NCBI RefSeq assembly: GCF_032854445.1 | Contig: NC_088295.1 | Coordinates: 73,126,028 to 73,190,027 of the forward strand | DNA length: 64,000 bases | Origin: Liolophura sinensis | Taxonomy: Eukaryota > Mollusca > Polyplacophora > Chitonida > Chitonidae | Direction of reading: 5' to 3' | Shown here: piece by piece, positions 45,891-58,100 of the stretch | Layout: every line of letters starts with the position of its first letter | Position numbering within the stretch: the stretch's first letter is position 1 | Position numbers and translations under genes: made by a program | The notes under the pieces: generated by a model | Seen by the model: only the letters and a program-made list of their open reading frames with translations | What the model was told of the DNA's origin: nothing | Database searches by the model: none

Positions 45891-46193
45891 ATTGCTGGAT
45901 TATGACCGTGTTATTTTCACAACAATCAGGTCAGCCGTAGGCTGCGTGCGTACCGACTGGTGCATGCTAGGTGCACTGAGAAAGTAATGGCTGACAAATA
46001 TTATAATTAACAATTCAAGCTAAATCACGTGACAGGGGTTTTGAAACTTCCCTATTTCAAGCGCATTGTCTGCATGAGTTGTGGTTTACAAATGCGTTAA
46101 AATTGTATAATATGCGCATAGCATACAGACGTTTTCTAGCTCACAGCAATTTGAGTAATTCTGTATAAATGATGTCTAATAAATTGCATTATT

Positions 46194-46279
46194 TATGGAA
46201 GACAGATAAGGCCATCACTGCACCATCGTACAATCTCTCCATCACGATGGAACGATGATGGCCTTATCCGGCTTCCATA
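46194..46279. repeat. 86-bp imperfect palindrome (hairpin)
   Basis: TATGGAAGACAGATAAGGCC with ATCACTGCACCATCGT on the left pairs with ACGATGGAACGATGATGGCC and TTATCCGGCTTCCATA on the right, with few mismatches and a short central loop. It is about 300 bp upstream of the Ig receptor start codon. Confidence 0.8.
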
Positions 46280-46321
46280 CTTAAGATCACTGCATTTTTG
46301 TTACCATCTTAAGCCATAGTG

Positions 46322-46480
46322 CTACACTCCAAAAAATTAATCTGTTAATTTTAACAGAAAGCCTGTTGTCTGAGTGATGGTGGAATGTATTCTGCTATTG
46401 CATACAGATTCTGTTAGGATATTATGTTGGGTATGACAAAGCATTATATTGTAATAATAGAACACATTTTTGGAGTGTAG
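46322..46480. mobile_element. MITE with 15-bp terminal inverted repeats
   Basis: CTACACTCCAAAAAA at the left and TTTTTGGAGTGTAG at the right are inverted complements. The element is 159 bp with no coding sequence. Target duplication is unclear. Confidence 0.7.
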
Positions 46481-46649
46481 GGCACGTTCAGCTTGGTGCT
46501 GTTTCAGCATTCACATGAGCAGTTAGAATATAACCCTAGCTCAGGTATATATAAAGTGACAAATGGTCTAATTCTGTGTTGCTGCTTGTTTTAACGTTGC
46601 TTGTGTGACTTCATTATACTCAATGCCTGTCAGAAGTTAATTTGCCAGT

Positions 46650-46795
46650 CAGGAGCCACTTCCACAAAAGTTCGAAATCAGTTTTTTGTAACTTTTCCCG
46701 TAAATGACGTCACTTTATGGCAACAAAACTATAGACGACTTTTACGAGAAGAATTACAAGAAATATGACTTCCGAAGTTTTGTGAAAAGAAATTT
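46650..46795. mobile_element. Short inverted-repeat element related to 19675-19832
   Basis: The left end CACTTCCACAAAAGTTCG and the right end CCGAAGTTTTGTGAAA are near-complements. The AAGTTTTGTGAAA end is shared with the element at 19675. Confidence 0.5.
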
Positions 46796-47199
46796 TATAG
46801 TCGTGTTGTCTACAGGTTTGAATACAGTTCTTTAAGTTACATGACATGATACTTAAAGCTGCTTTTTTATACATTCTGTTCTCCCACCAACAATTCAAAA
46901 TATTAAATGTTATATTGCATCTTGTGAGTTGAGTGAAAACTACCTGCGAAACACTAAAACGCATGCTTTTGTTTTCCTAGTTGAAGAAAATTCATCAGAT
47001 GAAGAAACACTGTAAACACATCCCTACCAAACTTAGCGTAAGGTCATTTAAACATGTCGTCTGATAATGTTATAATCTGTTAACAACATTGAAATTGTCA
47101 TCAGGTGAATGCATTATCCGTAACGTCATGTAAATCATATAACCTTAAGGTGCTAAAATCATAGTATGGAACATAGGAACTCTAAACACATTATACACA

Positions 47200-47455
47200 C
47201 AATTTTCGAACTTCGCGAACGCACTTTTCGTCTTACGTTGTGTAAATCTTGACCCTTTTCCTGGCACTAAACTTCGTGAAGGCATTTTTCGTGTAATGTC
47301 ATGTAAATCTTGACTGATTTTCTGGAACTACACTTCGTGAAAGCATGTTTCGTGTAACGTCATGTAAATCTTGACTCATTTCCTGGCACTAAATTTTGTG
47401 GATGCATTAACCGTAACGTAAGTGTAAGTCATGTCTTCTTTTGGTTATATACTTT
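47200..47455. repeat. 61-bp tandem repeat, about four units
   Basis: ACTTCGTGAAGGCATTTTTC with GTGTAACGTCATGTAAATCTT recurs with starts at 47210, 47271, 47332 and about 47392. A degenerate unit lies upstream near 47105. Confidence 0.85.
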
Positions 47456-47830
47456 ATCTAGCAGCAAAATTATCTACAAAAAAGGTTTATGATAAAACGG
47501 ATTCACTAAGTCCTAGATGCAGGTCTGTGATTAGCAACCGTGCTGAAAGGAAAGCTGAAATATTACATGTAAAATTGAAAGGCTTGACGAACCATTGACA
47601 TCAGAAACTGTTATCGTATTGTACACATTAGCATAGTTTTAAATGGCACATGTATATGTTTACCTATATGTATATATGTATACTCATATACCCTTATATC
47701 AGTGCATTTTTTTACCTAATTCTGCGTAAGCAATGGTGCTGTTATGGAGCGTGAAATCTGCCACAATTTCATCAAATACGTGATCAATTAGAGTAAAGCC
47801 TAACTGACGTGAATTGACGAGACGCGGTAT

Positions 47831-47895
47831 TCCACCTGTTACGTGTGATCATTTCCCAACTATCACACTGTCGTCGCTGTTCTTATTTTACTTAG
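47831..47895 (+). repeat. Unnamed dispersed repeat (family 4), copy 4
   Basis: TTCCACCTGTTACGTGTGAT, CATTTCCCAACTATCACACT, GTCGTCGCTG. The conserved core is intact. Confidence 0.7.
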
Positions 47896-48125
47896 TACAG
47901 AAGCGTGGGCCACAGCAATGCTTGGTATACACTGAGATTCAACTGGGGAATAAACGGAAGGTTAGGTTAATGAGAACTATACCCTCTATGTCCTGTATAA
48001 TGGTGTAATTTCACAATACAATTGCTGGCAGTTTGGGTTACACGGTGCATTTTTGCAATAGACGAACAGCTCCCTTCAGACAGCTCTCAAGTTTACAACT
48101 AGCTGAATCGTAACATCAGCTAGGT

Positions 48126-48213
48126 GCTGTAAATTTACAGCGTCATGTATTTATTTCACTGTGGGAAAAAGTGCAGTAAAGGCACCAACTTAGTGATGCT
48201 GTAAAGTTACAGC
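48126..48213. repeat. Pair of 16-bp palindromes
   Basis: GCTGTAAATTTACAGC at 48126-48141 is a perfect palindrome. GCTGTAAAGTTACAGC at 48198-48213 is a near-perfect one. They are 72 bp apart. Confidence 0.8.
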
Positions 48214-49004
48214 TGTAATGTACGTAATTTGATGTTAAGTCAATACTTTAAGCATACGGCAGTTACGTGTATTTGCGCAGTACATTTTCGTAGATGTACT
48301 CAATTTGTAAATATTTACAGTGCCAGTAATTTTATCCGTCGTGAAATACAGGAAAAGGTTGTATATTTACACAGCGATTTTGTACAGTACACTGTTACAA
48401 GGATTTGGTCCATTCGACCAAAAAGACTTTGGCACGAACTAGTCCGACCAAAAATGAGAGAGGTCAAAAATTAACGGATTGAAGTGATCAGATACCTTAG
48501 GATTTCCTTTGGTCTAAGATATATTTCTGGTTCAGCCTTCGCTCTGGTACAGAAGTGTACAAAATACCAAAAATCAAAACAATGTTTATGTGGATTGAAC
48601 AAGGCTGAAAATAAAGACACATCCGAGTATAGCAAAACATAAGAGTAAATTATTTTATATTAGCTGTTTCCATTTCCACTAATAAAGTTCACTAAGTAGA
48701 GAAGGCGTGCTCCTGCAATTGACTAACGGCGATACAGGATTCAGTATTTTTGTTCTGTATGTAAACCAATTTCAAGAATTTAGGATTTCCTTTTTGAAAA
48801 TGATATAAACAAAACCCGAAATATTAAATTATGTATCGCCATGCATCGTGTGTTGGAGTTTCCAGGGTACCCTGCTTACATAAACTGGATATGCGAATAA
48901 ATATGACTTAGGATGACCTCATGTTTTCTTCGGTAAGAAGATTGACCATCCATCGTTGTAAGAGATATATATATGCATATATATACACTACGTGTAAGTG
49001 ACGT

Positions 49005-49178
49005 ATGCACAGCCATAAAAACCGACGTCAGTTTGGGCCAACAGTCACAAAAATCCACGTCGGGTACTGTGGTCAGTTTGGGCCAACAACCACAAAAATC
49101 CACGTCTGGTACGATGTTCAGTTTGGGCCAACAACCATAAAAACCCACGTTGTGTACGCTGGTCAGTTTGGACCTTAC
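49005..49178. repeat. 45-bp minisatellite at the end of the tetraspanin gene
   Basis: CAGTTTGGGCCAACA recurs with starts at 49029, 49074, 49119 and 49164. In transcript sense the array begins right at the tetraspanin stop codon, so it would form the first part of the 3' UTR. Confidence 0.9.
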
Positions 49179-52100
49179 ATGGACCCAACTTTGGAGTCTT
49201 CCGATTTATACGCCAGTATGCTCGATATCAGCAACAGCAGCTGAGAATAGACAAGCGAAATGTTTTGGATTAATGTATATAATGACTCTGTGATCAAAAT
49301 ACATATACGGTGACAGTATTTTTAATGTGTACTTTAATTGTTCCGTTACCTTGTTCCTTAGCCCATTAGTAGGATTTTAAGGATTCCAGTGGAGGATAGA
49401 TAAAAATGAAGAAGGCTCATCAGATAGACATTTGAAAACTGTACGTAAAATGTTTCTTTCAGTTTTTTTTTTTATATAAAGATTCTTTAATATGAATCTG
49501 ATGAATCAACGACAAGATTTTGTATGCATTTCTATACTGTTGACTTACAGTTTCCTACATTTCGGACTCAGCTGGTTAGCGCGCTAGTGAAGCGTAATGA
49601 CTCACCAATGCGGTCACTGTGAGTTCAAGCCTAGCTCATGCTGGCTTCCTCTCCGGCCGTAAATGGGCAGGTCTTCCACCAACCTGCGGATGGTCGTGGG
49701 TTTTCCCCGGGTTCTGCCTGGTATCCTCCCACCATAATGCTGGCCGCCGTCGTATAAGTGAAATATTCTTGAGTACGGCGTAAACCATCAATCAAATAAA
49801 TAAATAAATACATTTCGGAATATAGCTGGATAAAGAAAAAAAATTCTAAATCTTTTCCATGTTTGCTTTCAGCAATGTCCAGTCATGAATATTTTGTTGG
49901 TTTCATCAGTGTTGTGGACTAACATAAGTTAAATTGAATATGTTCCGAAGCTTATGGCCAGAACATTACTATATTCAGACTTCATAATTGGGACATCGTT
50001 CAACGTTTATATGTAAATACAATTTTTGTTCAGTCTTACGCCACCTTGGGATTGCTACAAAATCAAATCACAAAACAGTTTTTTTGTTTCTCCGCATAGA
50101 GTATCCAGTCTACATTACATGTACACCTTACAATACGATGACAACTCATCCAACCAACTGGATCAAATCGTTAATTGTGTTGATCCGAGAAAGCTCAAGG
50201 TCACAAGGTCGGCCAAAATCTGGGACAGGACTTATTCGTGTAATCAGTAATTTGACCAAGCTGATTAAATCATCAAAGTTAAATATCCAATTTAATCTGC
50301 ACAATCCATCTGTCATTATGTTTAAAGCGGAAAATGATAAAGCTGCGAATTATTTGCTGTATTACTTTCGTTTTCCGGTTCATGCTGTGGGCGCAGTTGT
50401 CCCGGAAGCTTCATTTTCCTGTATTAACTGTATGGTCATTGCTAATTGAACTGTTGTAACAAGGCATGTGCCAGCGCGTAATTTCATTTCAGTTTGCATG
50501 CATGTGACAACTCTGGCAAGTAATCCAGATCCGTTATAAAGACACGACATGGATACGTGCTTTCAATTCATCTTTCTCTTATTTATTTATTTATTTATTT
50601 ATTTGATTTACAATGCACTCAAGAATATTTCATTTATATGATTTTCGCCAGAATTATGGTGGAATGAGACCTTGCTCAGCAAATTTTAAAACTTCAAGTG
50701 GATATAAAATTACCTCCAAAACCAGTATCCCGACGCCTACCCCGATAAAGATTCCCTTGTAACCCAGGACGATGTCTTTTACAGCACTGTAGCAATCCTA
50801 TGTGGAAACAAAATAAATACGGGTAACAAACATTTCTGACGTTTTTATATGATGCGACAGTAATCAACCATGTTTTGTCACCATTTATTTTTTATTTATA
50901 CTATTTATCAATAATATGGCGGTGTTCAGTTTTATGTCTGGAGGAAATCGATGTATTAAACCACGGCTCTTTCCTGGGTACATACACCTGAAAAAGAAAA
51001 AAGCGCGGCGTGAGCTAGATTCGGACATAATTGGTCCAAGGCCAATACACTACGTTAACCGTCCGAGCAAGCGAGAGCTCTTATGCCTAAAATGTCGCGT
51101 AAATCTCCATGACAAACATCAAGTGCAGCATATACATGTGCTTTTAATGCTTGGGACACAAGTAAACGTTCTACGGTGACTGTGATTCATGAAATTCGAG
51201 CTATCACGTTACGACGCCACAGTTACGTCCGTTTTTGCAGCGACCCCACGGCAGAGTTTAAAATAGGCCAAAATATTAAATAATGAATGTATTCTCCTTA
51301 CAGAGCATGCGCAAATCTGTACGATCGCGGTACATCACTGCCACCACTGGAGAAGCTTGACTTTTTGGAAACTGTTCGATGAACGTAGACTTCTCTACGT
51401 TTCGTCACCACCTCGCGCGGAACTATTTTATCCTCATTCATCAATAAAATTATTTCAGGTGTTAGTTAAAATAATGTTGTGCATGTTTTATAGACAAAAC
51501 AACGCAGGTGTAAAAGGTATTTTTTGTGTTTTTGTCATCACGTCCAATGGTGCAGTTCACACTAAGCACATCGTTCTGTTTATTTCCAGATATTCCCTAT
51601 TTTGAAAAAAAATGCATGCTGTCCTGTGCGCTGAAAACTAACACTGATATGTGAACGGTCGAGCGCTCTCTTTTATTCCCTTGAATATATTTTTGCTTAG
51701 GGTTTTACGTCGTACTGAGGAGTTTTTCAGCCATATGACGACTGGGATTCGTGAGGTGTGTCTACATTTCCTGTGTCTTCTTGAGGCAGGGCGAGTCCAT
51801 GCGGGCAGAGTACTGCCGTCATTGAAGTGTGATGCCGAAGACACCACATATCACACCTCATCTAGTCACATTATTCTGACACCGAGCCAACCAGTCCTGT
51901 TTTCTTGCTCTAACCAGTCAGTGCTGAGTGCCAAGCGAGACATCAATCAAGTACTATTCTTGAAGTCTTTGGTATGACCCGACCCAGATTTAACTAAGGG
52001 AAATCAAACGGTGCAATACAATTGCGTCCCAATCCAATGTATCCTTTCTTTAAAGTAGTTTTTGTAAAACCTAGCAGTCTCAGGTTCAAATTCAGTTTAT

Positions 52101-55100
52101 CCTTGTTCATTCTTACCATTTGTTTTTTATTTTTCTTTTTTGTAACTATCATGCACCGACGTTTGTAATACAGTACGAGGCAGCGAGGTAACGAAGTATA
52201 GCGAAGCGAGGTAACGAGGTAGCGAGGTAACGAGGAAGCGAAGGGAGGTAATGAGGTAACGAAGTAGCGAGGTCACGATACGAAGCAGCGAGACAGCGAG
52301 GTAGTGAAATTAAACATAATCTCTCTTCCTCGCTTCCTCGCATCGATACCTGACTGCCTCGACCTTTGCAAAGGGTAAGGTAACGAAGTTGCGAAGCAGC
52401 GATGTAGCGAGGTTGGGTGCAGTCACTATAATCACTTTGCCAGGCCCTGGAGTTATTACATAGTAGTCTCAGCTTGGTCAGTACTTGTGCTTACCTGAGA
52501 TGTGAAGGGAAACTATGGATATTGGGGTGAAGAAGGTATGGTGGTGCTGGGAAAGCATTTTTATGTGGGTATATATCGCCATCCGTCAAATTAATCTTGA
52601 CTACGCTATGTTTCAGTACTGGTTAATGGTAGGAATCTTAAATTTGATCTATTGTTTTTTTTTTTTTCAAAATAAAGAACCTGTTATGGTAAAGCGGGAA
52701 TCGGCCCTAGTGCTACATGCACCTGTGCATAGTGAACTATGCACCTCAAGAAGGGAAACTGACTATAGCTGTGAGTGACAACTGCAGACACAGTCGTAAG
52801 GCCACTTGTTTTTTCAATTCTGTTTTAAACTTCTGCTCCTATTATTAGACAAACACGAGACTTACAAAGCTCCAAAGATATACTAAAGAGATGTATATGT
52901 AATGAAAAGGAAAAATGGTAGCCAACTCCCGTCACACTGAAATATCTTCTTTTTTTTAAATCAGACACTGAGGAGTGGGGAAAATCACCCTGCCACAAAT
53001 GTAACTTTCTAAAAAAAATTCTTGAGCACGCAGTTATGCACCAATCAGTTAAATAAATATATAACAAATCTAACTTCAGTCTTATACTTCTGCTACGCAT
53101 TACGTGTTTGGCTTCCTCTCCGCCCGTAAGTGGGAAGGTCTGTCAGCAACATGCGGATGGTCGTGGCTTTCCCCCCGGGCTGTGCCCGGTTTCCACCCAC
53201 GATAATGCTGGCCGCCGTCGTATAGGTGAAATATTCTTGAGTACAGCGTAAAACACCAATCAAAAAAAAAAATCATTACGTGTTAATGTTAATGATACAT
53301 AGAGGATCACATGTGCTCTCAACCAGGACTCACGTATGAATTCGTTACAGTTTCCGCACGTAACGTAATACCATCTTAACAATTATCCATTCTAATTTTG
53401 GTCTATTTAATCATAAAGTTTATGTTTTACATATGAAGGCAAAATTTAGCTGGGTTATTACTAAGCAAACATCTATATTTTGGTCATATAACTTGAATGG
53501 GTGATTTGCCTAAGTTGTATACTTCATATTGGGAAATTTACACAGTTGTGCTGGGATTTTTGTTGACGGTAGCCAACATTATAGTGGAAGCACTAGCGCG
53601 CTAACCTCCTTAGCCGCTGAAACATGAGTGATGTAGTCGTGTTAAGTGATGTAATGCGTAATAAGGCACCGGGGAGCAAGAACCCAACTTACACACGGTG
53701 TATGCTTCAGCCTGACACTAAAGTGATTAAAATAACTGCTCCCCACCTCGCTGCCTCACTACCTCTCTACCTGTCTACCTCACTCAGCAAAGTTTTTCGC
53801 AAAGACAGCGAGGCAGCAAAGTATCGATGCGAGGTTGCTAGATAGCGAAGCGAGGTAGCGATGCAAGGCAGCAAGCTAGCTAGATTATGTTAATCTCGCT
53901 ACCTCGCTGCCTCGCATCGCTACCTCGCTACTTTGTTACCTTGTTACCTCGCTGCCAGGTCCTGTTTTACAAAGGTCGAGGTAGCGACGTATTGAGATGT
54001 CCTCTATCGGCTTCCATAACATTAGTGTCACGATGAAAAAAATGGAGGTAAAATCGACTTTTTCCTACGTTTCCTATGTCGAATTTTGGATTTTCTTGTG
54101 TCATGCAGCTGTCGCGACTAGGAGCAAACCAATCACACATACCTTGCGTATTACTACATACGATGTCTCCATGTGTCATAAGAGTGTGTGATTGACCCAA
54201 CAGGAATGCGAAATTTCGGGAAAAACGTAGAAATTTCGACTTTCTTATATCATGGTGCTGGTATCACGATTAAGAGCAAGCCATCCACATTAACATTGTG
54301 TATTACCGTAAACTGTGTCATTGACAGCGTGTCATTGTCGAAATTTCCAGAAAAATGTTCTAGAAGTGGAAATTTCAACTTATTAATCCTAATTTTTTTC
54401 ACTGCAACACTACTGGGCTTCCATGGCAACCAGGCTACCAGAAATCGTAAGACACTAAAAGCGGGAACCCTAACAACGCTGTTGACCAAGAGATTTAATT
54501 TGTGCCGTAGCTGGTCAAGAAGTCGAATAGCTTAGGACAGACTTCAGTCAGTGCCTTTCTGTTGCTGGCAAAACTAAGAATCTTAAGTTACAAAAAAGGA
54601 GACCCAGTCTGTTGTCGTTACTCGAACTCACTTACTGCGTGTCTGTCTACAAAGATAAACTGTACACAGAAAGGCTATTGGAGCTCAAAATTTTTAGGGT
54701 ATAGGGAAAATCTGACCGTGTCGTAGTTGGAATTGCGCCGAACTGGTGTCACGGCGCAGTCATAGGACGACGGCAGCTCATAGTCAGGGAAAGTCCCGTT
54801 AAGTTTACAGCACGTCAGAGGAGTCTCCAGTCTTCGAATGGCAGAAGTTATAGGGTCCTGTACGGTCCGGTTCCATTTGGTGGCCAGGTGAGTATCCGTG
54901 TAATTAGTAACCCCGCAGCATTGCAACTGAAACGTAATCGAATATGTTAAAATAAATAAATTTCAAATGCATTGAGACATCTTCACCCACAGCTCATTCC
55001 CACAAAACCCCAGTCCACCAGCGGCTGATCCCCAAAAAACTCTAACCTACCCACAGCTCATCCCCACAAAACCCCACCCCACCCACAGCTCCTCCCCACA

Positions 55101-58100
55101 AAACCCCAGCCCATCCACAGCTCATCCCCACAAAACCCCAGCCCACTCCCTGCACACACCCTTTCCCCATGTCACTGACACTGTCTTACGTATTAAACCT
55201 GTTTGTTTTTTTTGGAGGGTGGACACGAGTCCATGGATATGTGCTTATGCGGATATGCAAATGGAAAATTTTTCATTTAGTGCCGTAATATACTGTAGGT
55301 GAGAGACAACGATAGTACATAGTACAACGATAGTATAAATGTGTAATATGTCAGATTTAACGTAGTTTTTTTCTTAGACACGGATTGGGGAAATAATATT
55401 TTTTCAACAAAAGCATTTAGCGTTCAATTCAAATTATGAAAGTGTTGTGTTAAGTGGATTATACGTTACAAACTTAAGATAGCAGGGAATGTCCGCACCT
55501 CGGTGAATGCGTAATTCCAGGCCAGAGAAGCGGCATCGTTTGACTTAGCCCCGGCGTATGATTTCTTCAACGTGCCTCTTAGGAATGACTGTATAAAACC
55601 TTCAATCTGTACAAATAAGAATGACAAAATAACACAATACTAAGTAGTGTACAAAACACACATACATCAGCATGGTACATGAATATATAAGAAATCTGTT
55701 GGAAATTATCCCAAGTTATTGTCCGCATTGGCACTCTTACTCTCAGGCTGTGGGGACAAGTGGAGGTCGTTATGTAGTAGAACCGGTGTTAGAGTCTCGT
55801 TTAAAGGTACGAAATGCCGGACTGGAATAAGCGAGTTGAAAATACAGTAGGGCTAGAATGGTTCTAACCATGCCGGACTGTAATAAGCGAGTTTAAATGG
55901 TAGTGGTGGTCGAATGGCTCCAATATCTTTCTTTATCTATGCGTCGATAGACAAAATGTAAACTAAAATGGACGTTCTGGGTCAATAATCACAAGACCAA
56001 TACCTCAAACGACGTTCGACACAAACCACGAAAGAACTAAGAAAGTACAAGAAGTACGAAATTATAATGAAATGATGAAAAGCAAATTAGTCAACAGTTT
56101 TCACTGATGTTGGAAAGACGCAAGAAGTGTTCTAGGTGAATGAGTGAAATCAGCATTCAAATAGTGTCGATAAGTTGTCGATAATATGACACATGTCGGA
56201 TTGCAATGCTCAGTGGAGTAAAATCGTACTGCTGTGACAGAGCGGTACAAGCGTCATACCTACAAGCTTTCTGAATTAGCCGTCTTAGTACTTCCTCGCA
56301 CAGTGCTGGACATATTAAAAGGGGATAAACTTTGTTAGTTTACGGTTACTACATGGGTAGTTTGTCATCACTTGGTTTTATATAAGAGGCATATGTTGTT
56401 AAACGCGATGTTAACCCCCGCCAAACGACCAATGAGTTTCAGAAGGAATGTATTCTACGCCAACTTGTAATTTCCAACCTTTTTATGTCAAAAAGAAAAC
56501 AACAGAAACAACAAGAAAAAATGCGCTAAATAATCTGATAAATTAGTGGGTGAACACGGTGGCAAATATTTTTTATGCTCTCCTTGTGAATTTTCATGAA
56601 GCTTTTTTTTTCATGATGATTTTTCATCTTGAAGTAGGCTGTAAATGTGTGACAAAACCCCGGTCAAAATTAAAACCAATAGTGTGCATATATAGAAGAG
56701 TGCACTTAGCATGGAAGTAACAGTTCATTTCAAAACAGATTAACATTCTGTAGCCATAAATTTTAGTTAAACTTTTTCGACTCGCCTCTTTTTCGGTGCA
56801 CTGGCCTCCTGTCATAGTTTGGGAGTTTGAGGATACTTATCCTCGTGGAACCTGGCCGCCGGACTAGGCCGTATTAAAGAAAGGTTTTCTTTTAGAATAT
56901 CACTCTGTCTGATCTAAATGCACAAAACAGCCTTTTTTGAAGTAAGTAACTTTCTGAGAACGTGTTTAAGGGTGTAGAAAATGATTTGTCTTACCCTGAT
57001 CGTATCTGTATGTCATAACCTAGGAGTTGTTTCAGATTAAATCGTACAAAAAGATCAGATCAGATTGACTTTGTTTTTGCCGCATGTTAGACAAGATAAT
57101 TCTATTCTGAATGACACAAACAATCTTTATTAGAGAAATAAACTATGATTAGGAAAGAGGCTTGGGACTGATTACCTGGCTGAAAGGTGTTAAATAACCA
57201 GCGACAACAAAGAAAAAGATCACGTGATAAGGAATATACTTGTACAGGTAGAGCCTTTGGCATCTGACCTCGGATGTAAGAAGGTTGCGTAAGCTATGGT
57301 CTTGCTCTTACCTGAGCTGTCATCGTAAAAAGAAGAATTACACCGACTACTTCCGCCAAAATGATAACTGTTATGATGACAGCGTACTGGAAATACAACA
57401 AAGCGCTTGCATCAATAGTTATTCACCCAGATGTACAGTAACAATGACAACATAGGGGGCGTATGAGTGAAGTTCTTGTCGAGAAGTCAGCCGAGTTGGA
57501 GTGGCATTAAAGCAGTGCTTTCGTATTATCAATGGCATTTGTTGTTATTATCAAGTACCTATTTAAAATGACAGCCCTTTATCTTAAATCCATTACAGGG
57601 GTGCCCCCCTGCTCTGTTGGTTAGCGCGTTAGCGCTGTGAGTTCAAGTCGAGCTCATGCCGGCTTCTTCTCCAGCCGTACGTGGGAAGGTCTTCCGGCAA
57701 GTTGCGGATGGTCGTGGGTTTCCCCCGGGCTTTGCCCGGTTTCCTACCACTATAATGCTAGCCGCCGTCGTATAAGTGAAATATTCTTGAGTATGGCGTA
57801 AAACACCAATCAAAGAAATAAATAAATAGATAAATAAATAAATAAATAAATCCATTACATTTATGGCGATTCTGTATTTTGTGTCTTAATCGAGGAAAAC
57901 AGAACTTGGTATTCACAATGAAATAGTGACCACATTGAAGAAATCTTACCAGACAAAGCATCCACTTGATAGTGCACATGGCACCGCACATTCCAAGAAA
58001 GCCAATGATAAAGATGATGACACCGGATATGATTAGTGCTACTGCAGCCTTACCGACCAAACTGCCCAAGTCTACGCTGCCATCAGCAATGACTTTTCCG

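Larger units (their letters stand above)
45891..49174. other. Gap between the tetraspanin 3' end and the minus-strand Ig receptor start
   Basis: It contains the promoter of the Ig receptor (right after 45890) and the 3' UTR of the tetraspanin. No additional exon was supported. It also holds a hairpin, two MITE-like elements, a 61-bp tandem, one family 4 copy and palindromes (listed separately). Confidence 0.5.

Noticed and set aside
48876-49148. Open frame with repeated GCWPKL(T/N)(T/I)VPDVDF units on the minus strand
   Set aside because: It is a product of the 45-bp minisatellite that forms the tetraspanin 3' UTR.
50380-50427. Candidate last exon of the tetraspanin reading LIQENEASGTTAPTA then stop
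   Set aside because: The acceptor and phase fit, but it would cut membrane span 4 short. The exon at 49240-49175 supplies the expected hydrophobic LLLLISSILAY and is preferred. An alternative ending cannot be excluded.
49988-50449. 153-codon plus-strand open frame
   Set aside because: No recognisable domain, no flanking splice or start context, and it lies in a tetraspanin intron on the opposite strand. The length alone is not enough.
54675-54716. Read-through of tetraspanin exon 5 to an in-frame stop
   Set aside because: It would give a protein without span 4 and the last loop cysteine. Splicing at GTCAGA to the exon at 50797 restores the family architecture.
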